A DNA stretch of 64,000 bases from Bacteroidales bacterium. Its GTDB lineage: Bacteria; Bacteroidota; Bacteroidia; Bacteroidales; UBA932. The stretch lies in the NCBI GenBank assembly GCA_004554455.1, contig SFMG01000004.1:1-64000 (forward strand), in the 5' to 3' direction. The notes below the pieces were generated by a model, which searched no databases, was not told where the DNA came from, and was given only the letters and a program-made list of their open reading frames with translations. Made by a program: the position numbers and the translations under genes. Shown one piece after another: positions 51,973 through 61,132 of the stretch. How positions within the stretch are numbered: the stretch's first letter is position 1; the number at the start of each line of letters is the position of its first letter.

Positions 51973-54020
51973 CCTATCTCCGCACCATTGTTGAGAGCCT
52001 CGGCAGGGGTGATGAAACGCATCTTGCCGTCACCCTGACGGGCCATCAGTATCATACCCTTGGACTCTATGCCGCGTATCTTGCGGGGAGCCAGGTTGGC
52101 AAGAATGCATATCTGTTTGCCCAGCATATCCTCAGGGCTGTAGTATTCGGCTATTCCGGAGACTATCACCCTCTTGTCGATACCAGTGTCAATGGTGAGT
52201 TTCAGAAGCTTGTCAGTCTTAGGCACCCTCTCGGCCTCCAGCACGGTGGCTGTCCTGATGTCCATTGCAGAGAAGTCCTCGAAGCTGACCTCGGCTTTCT
52301 GAGGGCTGACACGCTTCGCTTCCTCGGCCTTCGCAGCGGCCTCGCGCTCTGCCTTGATTGCGGCAAGGCGGTCGAGCTGCTTCTGTATGTCCGCGTCCTC
52401 CACCTTCGTGAAGAGCAGACGGGCCTCACCCAGCTGATGTCCCTCCGGGACTATGCCGTCCCTGCCCAGGTCCTCCCAGCTCAGGTCGAGTCCGAGCATC
52501 CCGCGCAGGGCCTCGCAAGCGAAAGGAGTGAAAGGCTCGAAGGCTATGGCCAGGTCGGCGCAAATCTGCAGGCAGACGTTGAGTATGCTTGCAGTGCGCT
52601 CCATATCCGTCTTGGCAAGCTTCCAAGGCTCGGTGTCGGAGATATATTTGTTTCCCACGCGGGCCATCGACATCGCGTCCTTGAGCGCCTCGCGGAAATG
52701 GTAGCCCTCAATGTTCTTCTCCAGCGAAAGTCGCAGCTGCGGAATGGCGGCAAGCGCCTCGCGGTCGGCCTCCGTCATCTCTCCACGTGCCGGCACCTTG
52801 CCTCCGAAGTACTTGTGGGTCAGCACAAAAGCCCTGTTGACGAAGTTGCCGAATATGGCCACGAGCTCACTGTTGTTGCGGGACTGGAAGTCCTTCCAGC
52901 TGAAATCGTTGTCCTTGGTCTCGGGAGCATTGGCCGTCAGGGTGTAGCGCAGGGCATCCTCCTTGCCCGGGAAGTCGCGCACATATTCGTGAGCCCACAC
53001 GGCCCAGCCCCTGGAGGTGGAAATCTTCTCTCCCTCGAGGTTCAGGAACTCGTTGGACGGCACGTTGTCCGGCAGTATGAAGCCGTCGCCGTAGGCCTTG
53101 AGCATAGACGGGAAGACTATGCAGTGGAAGACAATGTTGTCCTTGCCTATGAAGTGCACGAGTTTCGTGTCCTCCGACTTCCACCACTGCTCCCAGCTGT
53201 CCGGCAGCAATTCCATTGTATTGGATATATATCCTATAGGCGCATCGAACCAGACGTAGAGCACCTTGCCCTCTGCGCCCTCCACGGGCACCGGAACGCC
53301 CCAGTCGAGGTCTCTGGTGACGGCGCGCGGCTGCAGGCCTCCGTCCAGCCAGCTCTTCACCTGGCCATATACGTTCGGGCGCCACTCCTTGTGCCCTTCG
53401 AGTATCCACTCGCGCAGCCACTGCTCGTAATCCTGCAGAGGCAGGTACCAGTGGGTGGTTTTCTTCTTCACCGGCTCCGCTCCGCTGAGCTTGGACTTGG
53501 GGTTTATGAGCTCCTCGGGGCTGAGGGTGCATCCGCACTTCTCGCACTGGTCGCCGTAGGCATTCTCATTGCCGCACTTCGGGCAGGTGCCGACTATGTA
53601 ACGGTCGGCGAGGAAGGTCTTTGCCTCCGGGTCGTAATACTGTTCGCTCTCCTTGCTTATGAACTTGCCTTCGTCATAAAGCTTGCGGAAGAAGGCGGAC
53701 GCGTTCTGCTCGTGCACCTTGGAACTGGTGCGCCCGTAAATGTCGAAGTTTATGCCCAGGGCCTTGAAGCTTCCGTCGATTATGCCGTGATAGCGGTCAA
53801 CTATGTCCTGTGGGCTGCAGCCCTGCTCGCGTGCCTTGATGGTGATAGGCACTCCGTGCTCATCGGAGCCGCAGACGAACAGCACCTCGCGTCCGCGCAG
53901 ACGCAGATAGCGCACATAGATGTCGGCCGGGACATACACTCCTGCCAGGTGGCCGATGTGGACCGGCCCGTTTGCGTATGGCAGGGCTGCGGTCACTAAG
54001 GTTCTCTTGTAGTCTTTCAT
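51969..54020 (-). CDS. metG: Methionine-tRNA ligase
   Basis: Charges tRNA-Met. The 683 residues have the HIGH motif in GPVHIGHLAG, a zinc knuckle CPKCGNENAYGDQCEKCGC, the KMSKS-equivalent EKISTSRGW, a helical anticodon domain, and a C-terminal tRNA-binding OB fold (DFSAMDIRTATVLEAERVP). The knuckle form and C-terminal OB domain are standard for Bacteroidota. The gene overlaps dnaG upstream and the phosphatase downstream by 4 bases each. Confidence 0.98.
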   Translation of the reverse strand: MKDYKRTLVTAALPYANGPVHIGHLAGVYVPADIYVRYLRLRGREVLFVCGSDEHGVPITIKAREQGCSPQDIVDRYHGIIDGSFKALGINFDIYGRTSSKVHEQNASAFFRKLYDEGKFISKESEQYYDPEAKTFLADRYIVGTCPKCGNENAYGDQCEKCGCTLSPEELINPKSKLSGAEPVKKKTTHWYLPLQDYEQWLREWILEGHKEWRPNVYGQVKSWLDGGLQPRAVTRDLDWGVPVPVEGAEGKVLYVWFDAPIGYISNTMELLPDSWEQWWKSEDTKLVHFIGKDNIVFHCIVFPSMLKAYGDGFILPDNVPSNEFLNLEGEKISTSRGWAVWAHEYVRDFPGKEDALRYTLTANAPETKDNDFSWKDFQSRNNSELVAIFGNFVNRAFVLTHKYFGGKVPARGEMTEADREALAAIPQLRLSLEKNIEGYHFREALKDAMSMARVGNKYISDTEPWKLAKTDMERTASILNVCLQICADLAIAFEPFTPFACEALRGMLGLDLSWEDLGRDGIVPEGHQLGEARLLFTKVEDADIQKQLDRLAAIKAEREAAAKAEEAKRVSPQKAEVSFEDFSAMDIRTATVLEAERVPKTDKLLKLTIDTGIDKRVIVSGIAEYYSPEDMLGKQICILANLAPRKIRGIESKGMILMARQGDGKMRFITPAEALNNGAEIG

Positions 54021-55987
54021 ATTCTTCCTGTTTCTCTTTGCAAAATCCTGCGCTGCTCAGCCGTCTGCTTGATCTGGGCCAGCAGCTTCCTGACATCCGC
54101 GCCCGGCTTGGAGAGCTCTTCCCTCAGGCGCGTCTCCTCCTGTTCGAGCAGCTTGTCCCTGTAAAGCAGCAGGGCCTTCGGCACCCCTTTGAGGGCTATG
54201 GTCTGCTCCGAAGTTATGGACGCCAGCAGTTTCGTTCCCGTCACCTCGTGCCTGCGGGATGTCAGTGCCGCCACGCAAGCAGGGACGCGGGGATCCGTCT
54301 CGAGGACCAGCTTACGCAGAATCTCATCCTGGTCCAGGCCCTCGTCATAATAATGGAAATAGGCCTCGTACGTGGCCTTGTACTCCGGCACCGTCAGAGC
54401 CAGTTCATCCTCAGCGAGCGAGGAGTCGATGAACTCCGCCACAGTCACCGGAGGATTGCTGTAGAAGCTGTGTCCGGCCGGGAAGGCCATCTCGATCAGC
54501 CCGTCATTCAGGATGAACTCCAGCAGGCTCCGCTCCATAGGCTCCAGGGGCGAGGCGTTCTGCACCACGGCCACGGCTGCCGGCACAGCTTCCTTCTGCC
54601 CGGGATTCTGTTCCCCGGCACTTCCCGTCTGTTCCTGCCGGCGGGCGCTGTTGTTCCTCTTCCACTCCTCCTCGGCAATGCGCTGCTTGGTCAGGTCCAC
54701 CCTCTCCATAACCGAATTTCGGTCTATGGTCATCAGGTCCGAGCAGAAATCCGTATATACCGAGCGTTTCACCGGGTCCGGGATAAGCGCGATGGTGTCC
54801 GCGATTTCATTTATGACCTGCGCCCTCTTCAGAGGGTCGTCCGCCGCCGCTTCCAGACTCAGTCCGGCCTTGAAGCGGATGAAGTCGGTGGCGTTGCGGC
54901 TTATATAGCCCTTCACCTCCTCCAGACTGTGGGAACGGCAGTAGTCATCCGGATCCTTTCCGTCCGGCAGCAGCACCACCTTCACGTCCAGCCCCTCGCG
55001 GAGGGCGAGGTTTATACCCCTGTCCGCCGCCTTTATTCCCGCCGAGTCGCCGTCGTACACAATGACAAGGTTGTTGGTGAAGCGCCTTATCTTCCGCAGC
55101 TGCTCTATGGTAAGCGAGGTGCCGCAGGAGGCGACGGTGTTCGTCAGCCCCAGCTGGTGCATTGATATGACGTCTATATTGCCCTCCACCAGAATGCAGC
55201 AGTCCTCCTTCGCAATCGACGACTTCGCCTGAAAGAGGCCGTACAGACTGTTTTTCTTTATATATATCTCCGTCTCCGGAGAGTTTACGTATTTGCCTAT
55301 CCCCCTATCCTTGAAGTCGGAGAAGAGAGTGCGGCCGCCGAAAGCAACGACTTTGCCGCTGTCGCTGTATATGGGGAATATGACCCTGTCGTGGAAGCGG
55401 TCATATATCCTGTCGTCCGAAGTTTGAATGCATATACCTGCCTTGACGAGATATTCGGCCTTGTAGCCCTTTTCGGCAGCGGCGTTCAGTAGCGCCTGAC
55501 GGTCCGACGGGCTCCAGCCAAGGCCGAAACGGCGTATGGTGTCGTCCTCCATTCCGCGGCTGCGGAAATAATTGTAGCCGACGGCCCTGCCCTCCCCTTC
55601 TTCCAGGCAGGAGGCGTAGAAGTTTGCGGCAAACTCGGAGGCGAGGTAAAGACTTTCGCGCTGCTGCCGCAGCCTTTTCACTTCGTCGCTCTCCTCCTCT
55701 TCCTGTATTTCCACGTGATATTTGGATGCCAGATAGCGTATGGCCTCGACATAGCTCATATTCTCGTGCTCCATCAGGAAATTGACGGCCGAGCCGCCCT
55801 TGTGGCAGCCGAAGCAGTAGTAGAAGCCCTTTGACGGAGTCACGGTGAAAGAAGGGGTCCTCTCACTGTGAAAAGGACAGCAGGCAACGTAGCTCGAGCC
55901 CCGCCTCTTCAATGACACGAAGTCCCCTATCACCTCCTCTACCTTGGTGAGGTCGAGGATTCTGTCAATGGTTTCCTGCGGAATCAT
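54017..55987 (-). CDS. dnaG: DNA primase
   Basis: Synthesises RNA primers for replication. The 656 residues start with the CHC2 zinc finger (CCPFHSERTPSFTVTPSKGFY, then CFGCHKGG), followed by FGLGWSPSDRQALL and VVAFGGRTL. The Toprim core is EGNIDVISMHQLG with YDGDSAGIKAADRG. The C-terminal helicase-binding domain is preceded by a charged linker near residue 450. It overlaps metG by 4 bases and shares one base with the DUF308 gene (TAATG). Confidence 0.97.
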   Translation of the reverse strand: MIPQETIDRILDLTKVEEVIGDFVSLKRRGSSYVACCPFHSERTPSFTVTPSKGFYYCFGCHKGGSAVNFLMEHENMSYVEAIRYLASKYHVEIQEEEESDEVKRLRQQRESLYLASEFAANFYASCLEEGEGRAVGYNYFRSRGMEDDTIRRFGLGWSPSDRQALLNAAAEKGYKAEYLVKAGICIQTSDDRIYDRFHDRVIFPIYSDSGKVVAFGGRTLFSDFKDRGIGKYVNSPETEIYIKKNSLYGLFQAKSSIAKEDCCILVEGNIDVISMHQLGLTNTVASCGTSLTIEQLRKIRRFTNNLVIVYDGDSAGIKAADRGINLALREGLDVKVVLLPDGKDPDDYCRSHSLEEVKGYISRNATDFIRFKAGLSLEAAADDPLKRAQVINEIADTIALIPDPVKRSVYTDFCSDLMTIDRNSVMERVDLTKQRIAEEEWKRNNSARRQEQTGSAGEQNPGQKEAVPAAVAVVQNASPLEPMERSLLEFILNDGLIEMAFPAGHSFYSNPPVTVAEFIDSSLAEDELALTVPEYKATYEAYFHYYDEGLDQDEILRKLVLETDPRVPACVAALTSRRHEVTGTKLLASITSEQTIALKGVPKALLLYRDKLLEQEETRLREELSKPGADVRKLLAQIKQTAEQRRILQRETGRI

Positions 55988-56571
55988 TACTGCTCGTCAA
56001 TCCCCTGTTCCTGCTCCATCACCTTGCGCACCCTGCGGGCCGAAACCAGCTCGGAAATCGCGTAAAGCACCATTGCGCTGCCGCAGACATAACCCAGGGA
56101 TGCCTGGAGAGCCTTGCCGCCGTCACTGAGCATAGCGTAGAGCAGGAAGCCGCCGCAGAGCACCACCAGCACAGGCAGCACGAAAGAGGCCGGCGAGAAG
56201 CGCACAATCCTAAAGGCGCTTATCATTATAAAAATATGATATATCCCGAAAAGAAGTATCGCCAGGGCCAATATCACCCCGAACACGCCCACTATGAAAC
56301 GGGCGGTCAGGAAGATGACCAGGCCGAGTACGAAGAAGACGATGGCGTTGGCTATCATCAGCGCCTTCTCCCGTTGCTCGTGCTTCTGCGCCAGGGCCCA
56401 GATCAGTTCCACAACCCCGGCGAGGGCCAGGGAAGCGCCGAAAATCTGCACGAACACGTCCAGGAACCTGTATCCCGCAACGGTCAGCAATATCACGAGC
56501 AGGCCGGTCACCAATGCGGCTGCGGCCCTGATTATTATGCTCTTTCTGCTTTTGAATCCGAATACTATCAT
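55987..56571 (-). CDS. DUF308/HdeD-like membrane protein
   Basis: A 194-residue inner-membrane protein with six predicted helices in three pairs (about residues 13-30, 35-55, 70-88, 92-115, 125-142 and 150-170), the arrangement of the HdeD/DUF308 family. The C-terminus is charged (SARRVRKVMEQEQGIDEQ). HdeD in enterics is linked to acid resistance; the function here is unknown. It is the first gene of the dnaG-metG-phosphatase operon, coupled to dnaG by TAATG. Confidence 0.82.
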   Translation of the reverse strand: MIVFGFKSRKSIIIRAAAALVTGLLVILLTVAGYRFLDVFVQIFGASLALAGVVELIWALAQKHEQREKALMIANAIVFFVLGLVIFLTARFIVGVFGVILALAILLFGIYHIFIMISAFRIVRFSPASFVLPVLVVLCGGFLLYAMLSDGGKALQASLGYVCGSAMVLYAISELVSARRVRKVMEQEQGIDEQ

Positions 56572-56622
56572 CGTATGTTCACTTTAAATGTTACACGAGC
56601 GTGCAAAGATAGCACTTTAGGG

Positions 56623-58818
56623 CTAATTCGCCACCTCGCAAATGAATTTCAGCCTGACTATCCTGAGCTCCTCCTCGGAATAGACGTCCCCCAGTTCCTC
56701 GAGGGCCTCCTCCATGTGGTCGGTCTCGGCGGAACGGAAATAGTCGAAGATTTCCTCCACGTCATCCTCATCCATCATCTGGGATATGCAGTAGTCCAGA
56801 TTGAGGCTGGTCCCGGAATAGACTATCGACTCCATTTCGTCTATCAGCTCCAGCAGGTCCTCATTGCGGGAGCGGGCGATGTCCTCCAGAGGCAGCTTGC
56901 GGTCGATGGCGCGTATGATCTCCACCTTGTGGGCGGACTTGCTTTCGGTAGAGCGTATGACTATATCCTCCGGACGTTCTATCTCATTCTCTTCCACATA
57001 CTTGCGTATCAGCGCAAGGAACTCCCCGCCGTACTTGCGGGCCTTGCCCTCGCCCACGCCCTGGCAGCGTTTGAGCTCCTCGGTAGTGAAAGGATAGAGT
57101 ATGGACATATCGTCGAGAGCCTGATCGCTGAATATGATCCACGGCTGGAGGCCTCTCTTGCGGGATACGGACTTGCGCAGGTCCTTGAGCAGGGCCAGCA
57201 GGGCCGGATCGCCCGCCTCCCCCGTCACCCTCGGAGCCTCGTCGTCATCGTCGTCATCCGACTGTCCCGTGAAGGAGCGCTCCTCGGTGAGCATAAGAGG
57301 CTGGTGGGACTCCAGGAAGGCGCGTCCCTCGTCCGTAACCGAAATCAGGCCGTAGGACTCGATCTCCTTGTCGAGCAGATGGAGTATCACGCCCTGATGT
57401 ATCACGCTGGACCAGAACTTGACGCTCCTGTCCTTGCCCATGCCGAAGAACGGAGAGAGATTGTGGTTGTAGGACTTGATCACCGAATTGGAAACGCCCG
57501 AAAGGATGTTCGCAAGATGGTCCGTCTTGAAATGCTCAGGCATAGAGAGCACGAGCTCGATCACCATCTTCATCTCCTCGCTGCCGTCGAAACGCTTCTT
57601 AGGATGCAGACAGTTGTCGCAGTTGCCGCAATTGTCCTTGCAGTAATCCTCGCCGAAATAGTTGAGCAGCATCTTGCGGCGGCACTGGTTGGACTCGGCG
57701 TAGGCCATCGTATCCCCCAGCAGCTGACGGCCTATCTCCTGCTCGGAAACCGGCTTGCCCTGCATGAACTTCTCCAGCTTCTGTATGTCCTTCTCGCTGT
57801 AATATGTAAGGCATATACCCTCCTTTCCGTCGCGGCCGGCACGTCCCGTCTCCTGATAATAACCCTCCAGGCTCTTGGGGATATCGTAATGTATTACGAA
57901 ACGCACGTCCGGCTTGTCTATGCCCATGCCGAAGGCTATGGTCGCCACTATCACGTCCACGTCCTCGCGCAGGAAGCGGTCCTGGTTCTCGGCCCTGACT
58001 TTCGCATCCAGGCCGGCGTGGTAAGGCAGCGCCCTGACGTCGTTGATGCTCAGGAAGGAAGCGAGCTCCTCCACCTTCTTGCGGCTAAGGCAATATATGA
58101 TGCCTGAACGGCGCGGATGCTGGCGTATGAAGCGCACTATGTCCTTCTTCGGATCCGTCTTGTCCCTTATTTCATAATAGAGGTTGGGCCTGTCGAAGGA
58201 GGATTTGAACACACGTGCGTCGCTTATGCGCAGATTCTTCAATATGTCACTCTGCACCTTCGGGGTCGCCGTTGCCGTCAGTGCGATGAGCGGCGCCGGG
58301 CCTATTTCGTCAACTATCGGACGTATCTTGCGGTATTCCGGGCGGAAGTCGTGCCCCCATTCGGAGATGCAGTGGGCCTCGTCTATGGCGTAGAAGGATA
58401 TCTTTATACCCTGGAGCAGGGCTATGTTCTCGGCCTTCGTGAGCGATTCCGGAGCCACGTACAGCAGCTTGGTCTTCCCGGAAATGAGATCGTCCTTGAC
58501 CTCCTGTATCTTTGCCTTGGAAAGGGAGGAGTTGAGGAAATGGGCTATGCCCTCGTTCCCATCCTCCGTGAATCCCCGGATTGCATCGACCTGGTTCTTC
58601 ATCAGGGCGATCAGCGGGGATATGACTATGGCAGTCCCTTCCATAACAAGTGCGGGAAGCTGGTAGCACAGGGATTTTCCTCCTCCCGTAGGCATCAGCA
58701 CAAAGGCATTCCCTCCCGAAATGAGATGGCTTATTATGGCTTCCTGATCTCCCTTGAACGAGTCGTAACCGAAGAAATCTTTCAGCTTAGAATGCAGAGT
58801 AACAGAATCGGCTTCCAT
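56623..58818 (-). CDS. recQ: ATP-dependent DNA helicase RecQ
   Basis: A 731-residue 3'-5' helicase. Motif I is LMPTGGGKSLCYQLPAL, motif II is IDEAHCISEWGHDFRPEY, and motif VI is YYQETGRAGRDG. The zinc site is CRRKMLLNYFGEDYC with CGNCDNC. The RQC winged helix follows, and an HRDC-like domain with PFTTEELKRCQGVGEGKARKYG near residue 575. The last 100 residues extend beyond the HRDC domain and are acidic. It stands alone, divergent from the FKBP gene with 105 bases between the starts. Confidence 0.97.
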   Translation of the reverse strand: MEADSVTLHSKLKDFFGYDSFKGDQEAIISHLISGGNAFVLMPTGGGKSLCYQLPALVMEGTAIVISPLIALMKNQVDAIRGFTEDGNEGIAHFLNSSLSKAKIQEVKDDLISGKTKLLYVAPESLTKAENIALLQGIKISFYAIDEAHCISEWGHDFRPEYRKIRPIVDEIGPAPLIALTATATPKVQSDILKNLRISDARVFKSSFDRPNLYYEIRDKTDPKKDIVRFIRQHPRRSGIIYCLSRKKVEELASFLSINDVRALPYHAGLDAKVRAENQDRFLREDVDVIVATIAFGMGIDKPDVRFVIHYDIPKSLEGYYQETGRAGRDGKEGICLTYYSEKDIQKLEKFMQGKPVSEQEIGRQLLGDTMAYAESNQCRRKMLLNYFGEDYCKDNCGNCDNCLHPKKRFDGSEEMKMVIELVLSMPEHFKTDHLANILSGVSNSVIKSYNHNLSPFFGMGKDRSVKFWSSVIHQGVILHLLDKEIESYGLISVTDEGRAFLESHQPLMLTEERSFTGQSDDDDDDEAPRVTGEAGDPALLALLKDLRKSVSRKRGLQPWIIFSDQALDDMSILYPFTTEELKRCQGVGEGKARKYGGEFLALIRKYVEENEIERPEDIVIRSTESKSAHKVEIIRAIDRKLPLEDIARSRNEDLLELIDEMESIVYSGTSLNLDYCISQMMDEDDVEEIFDYFRSAETDHMEEALEELGDVYSEEELRIVRLKFICEVAN

Positions 58819-58923
58819 AGGGTTTTAATTTTCATCTAAGTTAGGAAATATTTTCTCGTAAGCAAATAAATTACGATATTTGCCGGACCCTGAAAACGAA
58901 ACAAGTTTAAAACAGAAAGCATA

Positions 58924-59739
58924 ATGAAGACAATCAAAGCATTCGCAGCCTTCGCTGCAGCATCAATGGTTTTCGCATGCGCTCCAAAGGCAAACGTCCC
59001 TGAGGAGGGCGCACAGGAGGCAGCTCCCGTAAGCGAGAAGAACATCAAAGACCTCATCCCGAGCAAGGGCCAGATCGACTCCGTAAGCTACCTCATCGGT
59101 ATCAACTTCGGATACTTCATCAAGATGAACAACTTCGGAGAGGACCTCAACTACGCCCAGATCAAGAGGGGTATGATGGACTTCATCAACTCCAAGGGCT
59201 CTATGCAGGATCCTGACTTCAACAACCAGTTCAAGGTAAGCCCTGAGGAAATGAACACCCTCTTCAGCAGCTTTATCGCAAAGAGGCAGGAGTACAAGGC
59301 AGAGAAGAACAGACTCGACGGCGAGAAGTTCCTTGCAAAGAACAAGACCAAGGACGGCGTTCTCGTGACTGAGACCGGTCTCCAGTACAGGATCATTGCC
59401 GAGGGCGAAGGCGAGAAGATCGCTGCCAACGACACCGTATCCGTTTACTACACCGGCACCTTCATCGACGGTGAGGAATTCGACGCCCGCAAGGAAGAAG
59501 AGGGCACCGACCCATTCGAGTTCACCGTCAAGAGCGGTTACGGCGGAGTCATCGCCGGCTGGGTTGAGGGACTTCAGCTTGCAAGCAAGGGCAGCGAGCT
59601 CGAGCTCTTCGTTCCAAGCGAGCTGGCTTACGGCAAGAACTCCTACAATATGGAGCCTAACAAGACCCTCATCTTCAAGATCAAGGTCGTTGACGTGAAG
59701 AAGTACGTCGAGCCTGTAGTCGAGGAGACTGCTGAATAA
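58924..59739 (+). CDS. FKBP-type peptidyl-prolyl isomerase lipoprotein
   Basis: A 271-residue envelope protein that catalyses proline isomerisation during folding. The lipobox is MVFACAPK (Cys20). An N-terminal dimerisation domain runs to about residue 135. The FKBP domain then reads TGLQYRIIAEGEGEKI, DTVSVYYTGTFIDGEEFDAR and GVIAGWVEGLQLASKGS, with SELAYGKNSYNMEPNKTL at the end. Codon use is of the highly expressed type. A near-consensus -7 box (GATATTTG, 58875-58882) precedes it. It is followed 23 bases later by the DUF3127 gene. Confidence 0.95.
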   Translation: MKTIKAFAAFAAASMVFACAPKANVPEEGAQEAAPVSEKNIKDLIPSKGQIDSVSYLIGINFGYFIKMNNFGEDLNYAQIKRGMMDFINSKGSMQDPDFNNQFKVSPEEMNTLFSSFIAKRQEYKAEKNRLDGEKFLAKNKTKDGVLVTETGLQYRIIAEGEGEKIAANDTVSVYYTGTFIDGEEFDARKEEEGTDPFEFTVKSGYGGVIAGWVEGLQLASKGSELELFVPSELAYGKNSYNMEPNKTLIFKIKVVDVKKYVEPVVEETAE

Positions 59740-59762
59740 GAACAATCTTCAAGTTCCAGACT

Positions 59763-60230
59763 ATGGCACTCGAACTCGAATGCAATCTCGTAAGGAAGCT
59801 TGAGCCTGTAAGCGGCACTTCCGCACGCGGTCCGTGGTCGAAACAGGAATTCATCGTCCAGTACCAGGACGGCAACTTCCCTAATCAGGTCGTCCTCAAC
59901 GTATGGGGCGAGGACAAGGTGAGGGACCTCGGACAGTATCAGCCGGGTGACAGGATCAAGGCATCCCTGACCCCGAGCAGCCGTGAATTCAACGGCCGCT
60001 GGTACACCGACATCCGCGCCTGGAAAATCGAACGCGTACTCGCTCCGGCCGCCGGCACAGCCCCTGCTGCCGCTCCAGCAGCCCCAGCCGCCGCAGCTCC
60101 TGCAAACACGACCGCTCCTGCAGCACCTGTAGCGCCTGCCGCTCCTGTAGCACCTGCCGCTCCTGTAGCACCTGCCACTCCGGACGCAATCGACCTGAGC
60201 GAAGGCTCGGAGGAAGACCTCCCGTTCTAA
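59763..60230 (+). CDS. DUF3127 protein with SSB-like C-terminal tip
   Basis: A 155-residue protein. Residues 1-95 fit DUF3127, which has an OB-fold look like single-stranded DNA-binding proteins (FIVQYQDGNFPNQVVLNVWG, DKVRDLGQYQPGDRIKASLT, YTDIRAWKIERVL). A linker of Ala/Pro/Val repeats (units APVAPA and similar) follows. The last nine residues, EGSEEDLPF, resemble the acidic tip (DDIPF) by which SSB recruits repair and replication enzymes. Function unproven; a role on single-stranded nucleic acid is a reasoned inference. A strong terminator follows. Confidence 0.86.
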   Translation: MALELECNLVRKLEPVSGTSARGPWSKQEFIVQYQDGNFPNQVVLNVWGEDKVRDLGQYQPGDRIKASLTPSSREFNGRWYTDIRAWKIERVLAPAAGTAPAAAPAAPAAAAPANTTAPAAPVAPAAPVAPAAPVAPATPDAIDLSEGSEEDLPF

Positions 60231-60270
60231 CATTCAAGCGGTTCCAGACACAGGACCGTCTGACATAATA

Positions 60271-60316
60271 AACAGAGACCAAAATGTCTTCCGACAGATT
60301 GGTCTCTGTTTTTTTG
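60271..60316 (+). terminator. Terminator after the DUF3127 gene
   Basis: AACAGAGACCAA and TTGGTCTCTGTT form a perfect 12-bp stem enclosing a smaller TGTC/GACA stem, followed by seven T. Non-coding repeat DNA starts just beyond. Confidence 0.93.
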
Positions 60317-60330
60317 CAATGACTGCGCAG

Positions 60331-60450
60331 GGTCGGTGAGCGGCGTTGAGCGTGAGGATTATGCGGCGAGGGCCGGTGAGCGTGGCGGATGATGCGGCAG
60401 GGTCGGAGAGCGTGGCGGATGATGCGACAGGGTCGGAGAGCGTGGCGGCC
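60331..60450 (+). repeat. 30-bp tandem repeats, about three to four copies
   Basis: The unit GAGCGTGGCGGATGATGCGG plus CAGGGTCGGA recurs with a 30-base period at 60381, 60411 and 60441, the last copy partial. A diverged copy precedes from about 60331. The unit is a multiple of three but no conserved protein is apparent. Confidence 0.75.
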
Positions 60451-60634
60451 TTTTGGCGGGTGCTGCGCACCCTCGGCGGCAAAAACATAGGGAAATGCCG
60501 CCTCCGGGCGCATCAGCACCCGCTTTTGCCGCCACTGTCGAACCAACCTTCACGCAAAATACCTCCGGCATACCTCCGACTTACCTCCGGCGCGACTCAT
60601 CTATAAACGCGTGCTGGGAGATGGGCTGCTGCTT

Positions 60635-61108
60635 GCATCGATTCTTGATTTCAGGCCTAGACTTGCGAATCGATGCAGGGTTTTGCCTGTTTACACCATC
60701 TTTCGTGCATCGATTCTTGATTTTAGGCCTAGACTTGCGAATCGATGCAAGGTTTTCCCCGTTTATACCCTCTTTCGTGCATCGATTCTTGATTTCAGGC
60801 CTAGACTTGCGAATCGATGCAGGGTTTTGCCTGTTTACACCATCTTTCGTGCATCGATTCTTGATTTCAGGCCCTAACTTGGGAATCGATGCAAGGATTT
60901 CCCCGTTAACACCCTCTTTCGTGCATCGATTCTTGATTTCAGGCCCAGACTTGCGAATCGATGTAAGTTTTTCCCCGTTTACACCCTCCTGCGTGCATCG
61001 ATTCTTGATTTCAGGCCCAAACTTGGGAATCGAGGCAAGGTTTTCCCGGTTTTAGCTCTCTTTCGTGCATCGATTCTTGATTTCAGGCCCAGACTTGCGA
61101 ATCGATGC
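60635..61108 (+). repeat. Array of seven 40-bp dyad elements at an exact 72-bp period
   Basis: Each element starts GCATCGATTC and ends GAATCGATGC, a perfect 10-bp inverted repeat around 22 bases that contain a central AGGCCT-like palindrome. Elements begin at 60636, 60708, 60780, 60852, 60924, 60996 and 61068 (first base of CATCG). The 9-bp arms are intact in six of seven copies; copy six has one change (GAATCGAGG). The 32-base linkers resemble each other and end CTTTCGTG or close variants, so they are not unique spacers. Copies one and three are identical over 72 bases. The array could form a row of hairpins or present a row of protein-binding sites. No known family is recognised. Confidence 0.9.
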
Positions 61109-61132
61109 AGCGTCATCGCTGCTGCAGTGAGG

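Noticed and set aside
60453..61055. A 200-residue protein with 24-residue repeats
   Set aside because: The frame is open only because the unit is 72 bases. Copies differ by many amino-acid changes while the inverted arms are kept, and there is no promoter or start context. A second frame across the array is equally open.
60635..61108. CRISPR array
   Set aside because: The intervals between dyads are themselves similar (all end in CTTTCGTG or a close variant), copies one and three are identical, and no cas genes are present.
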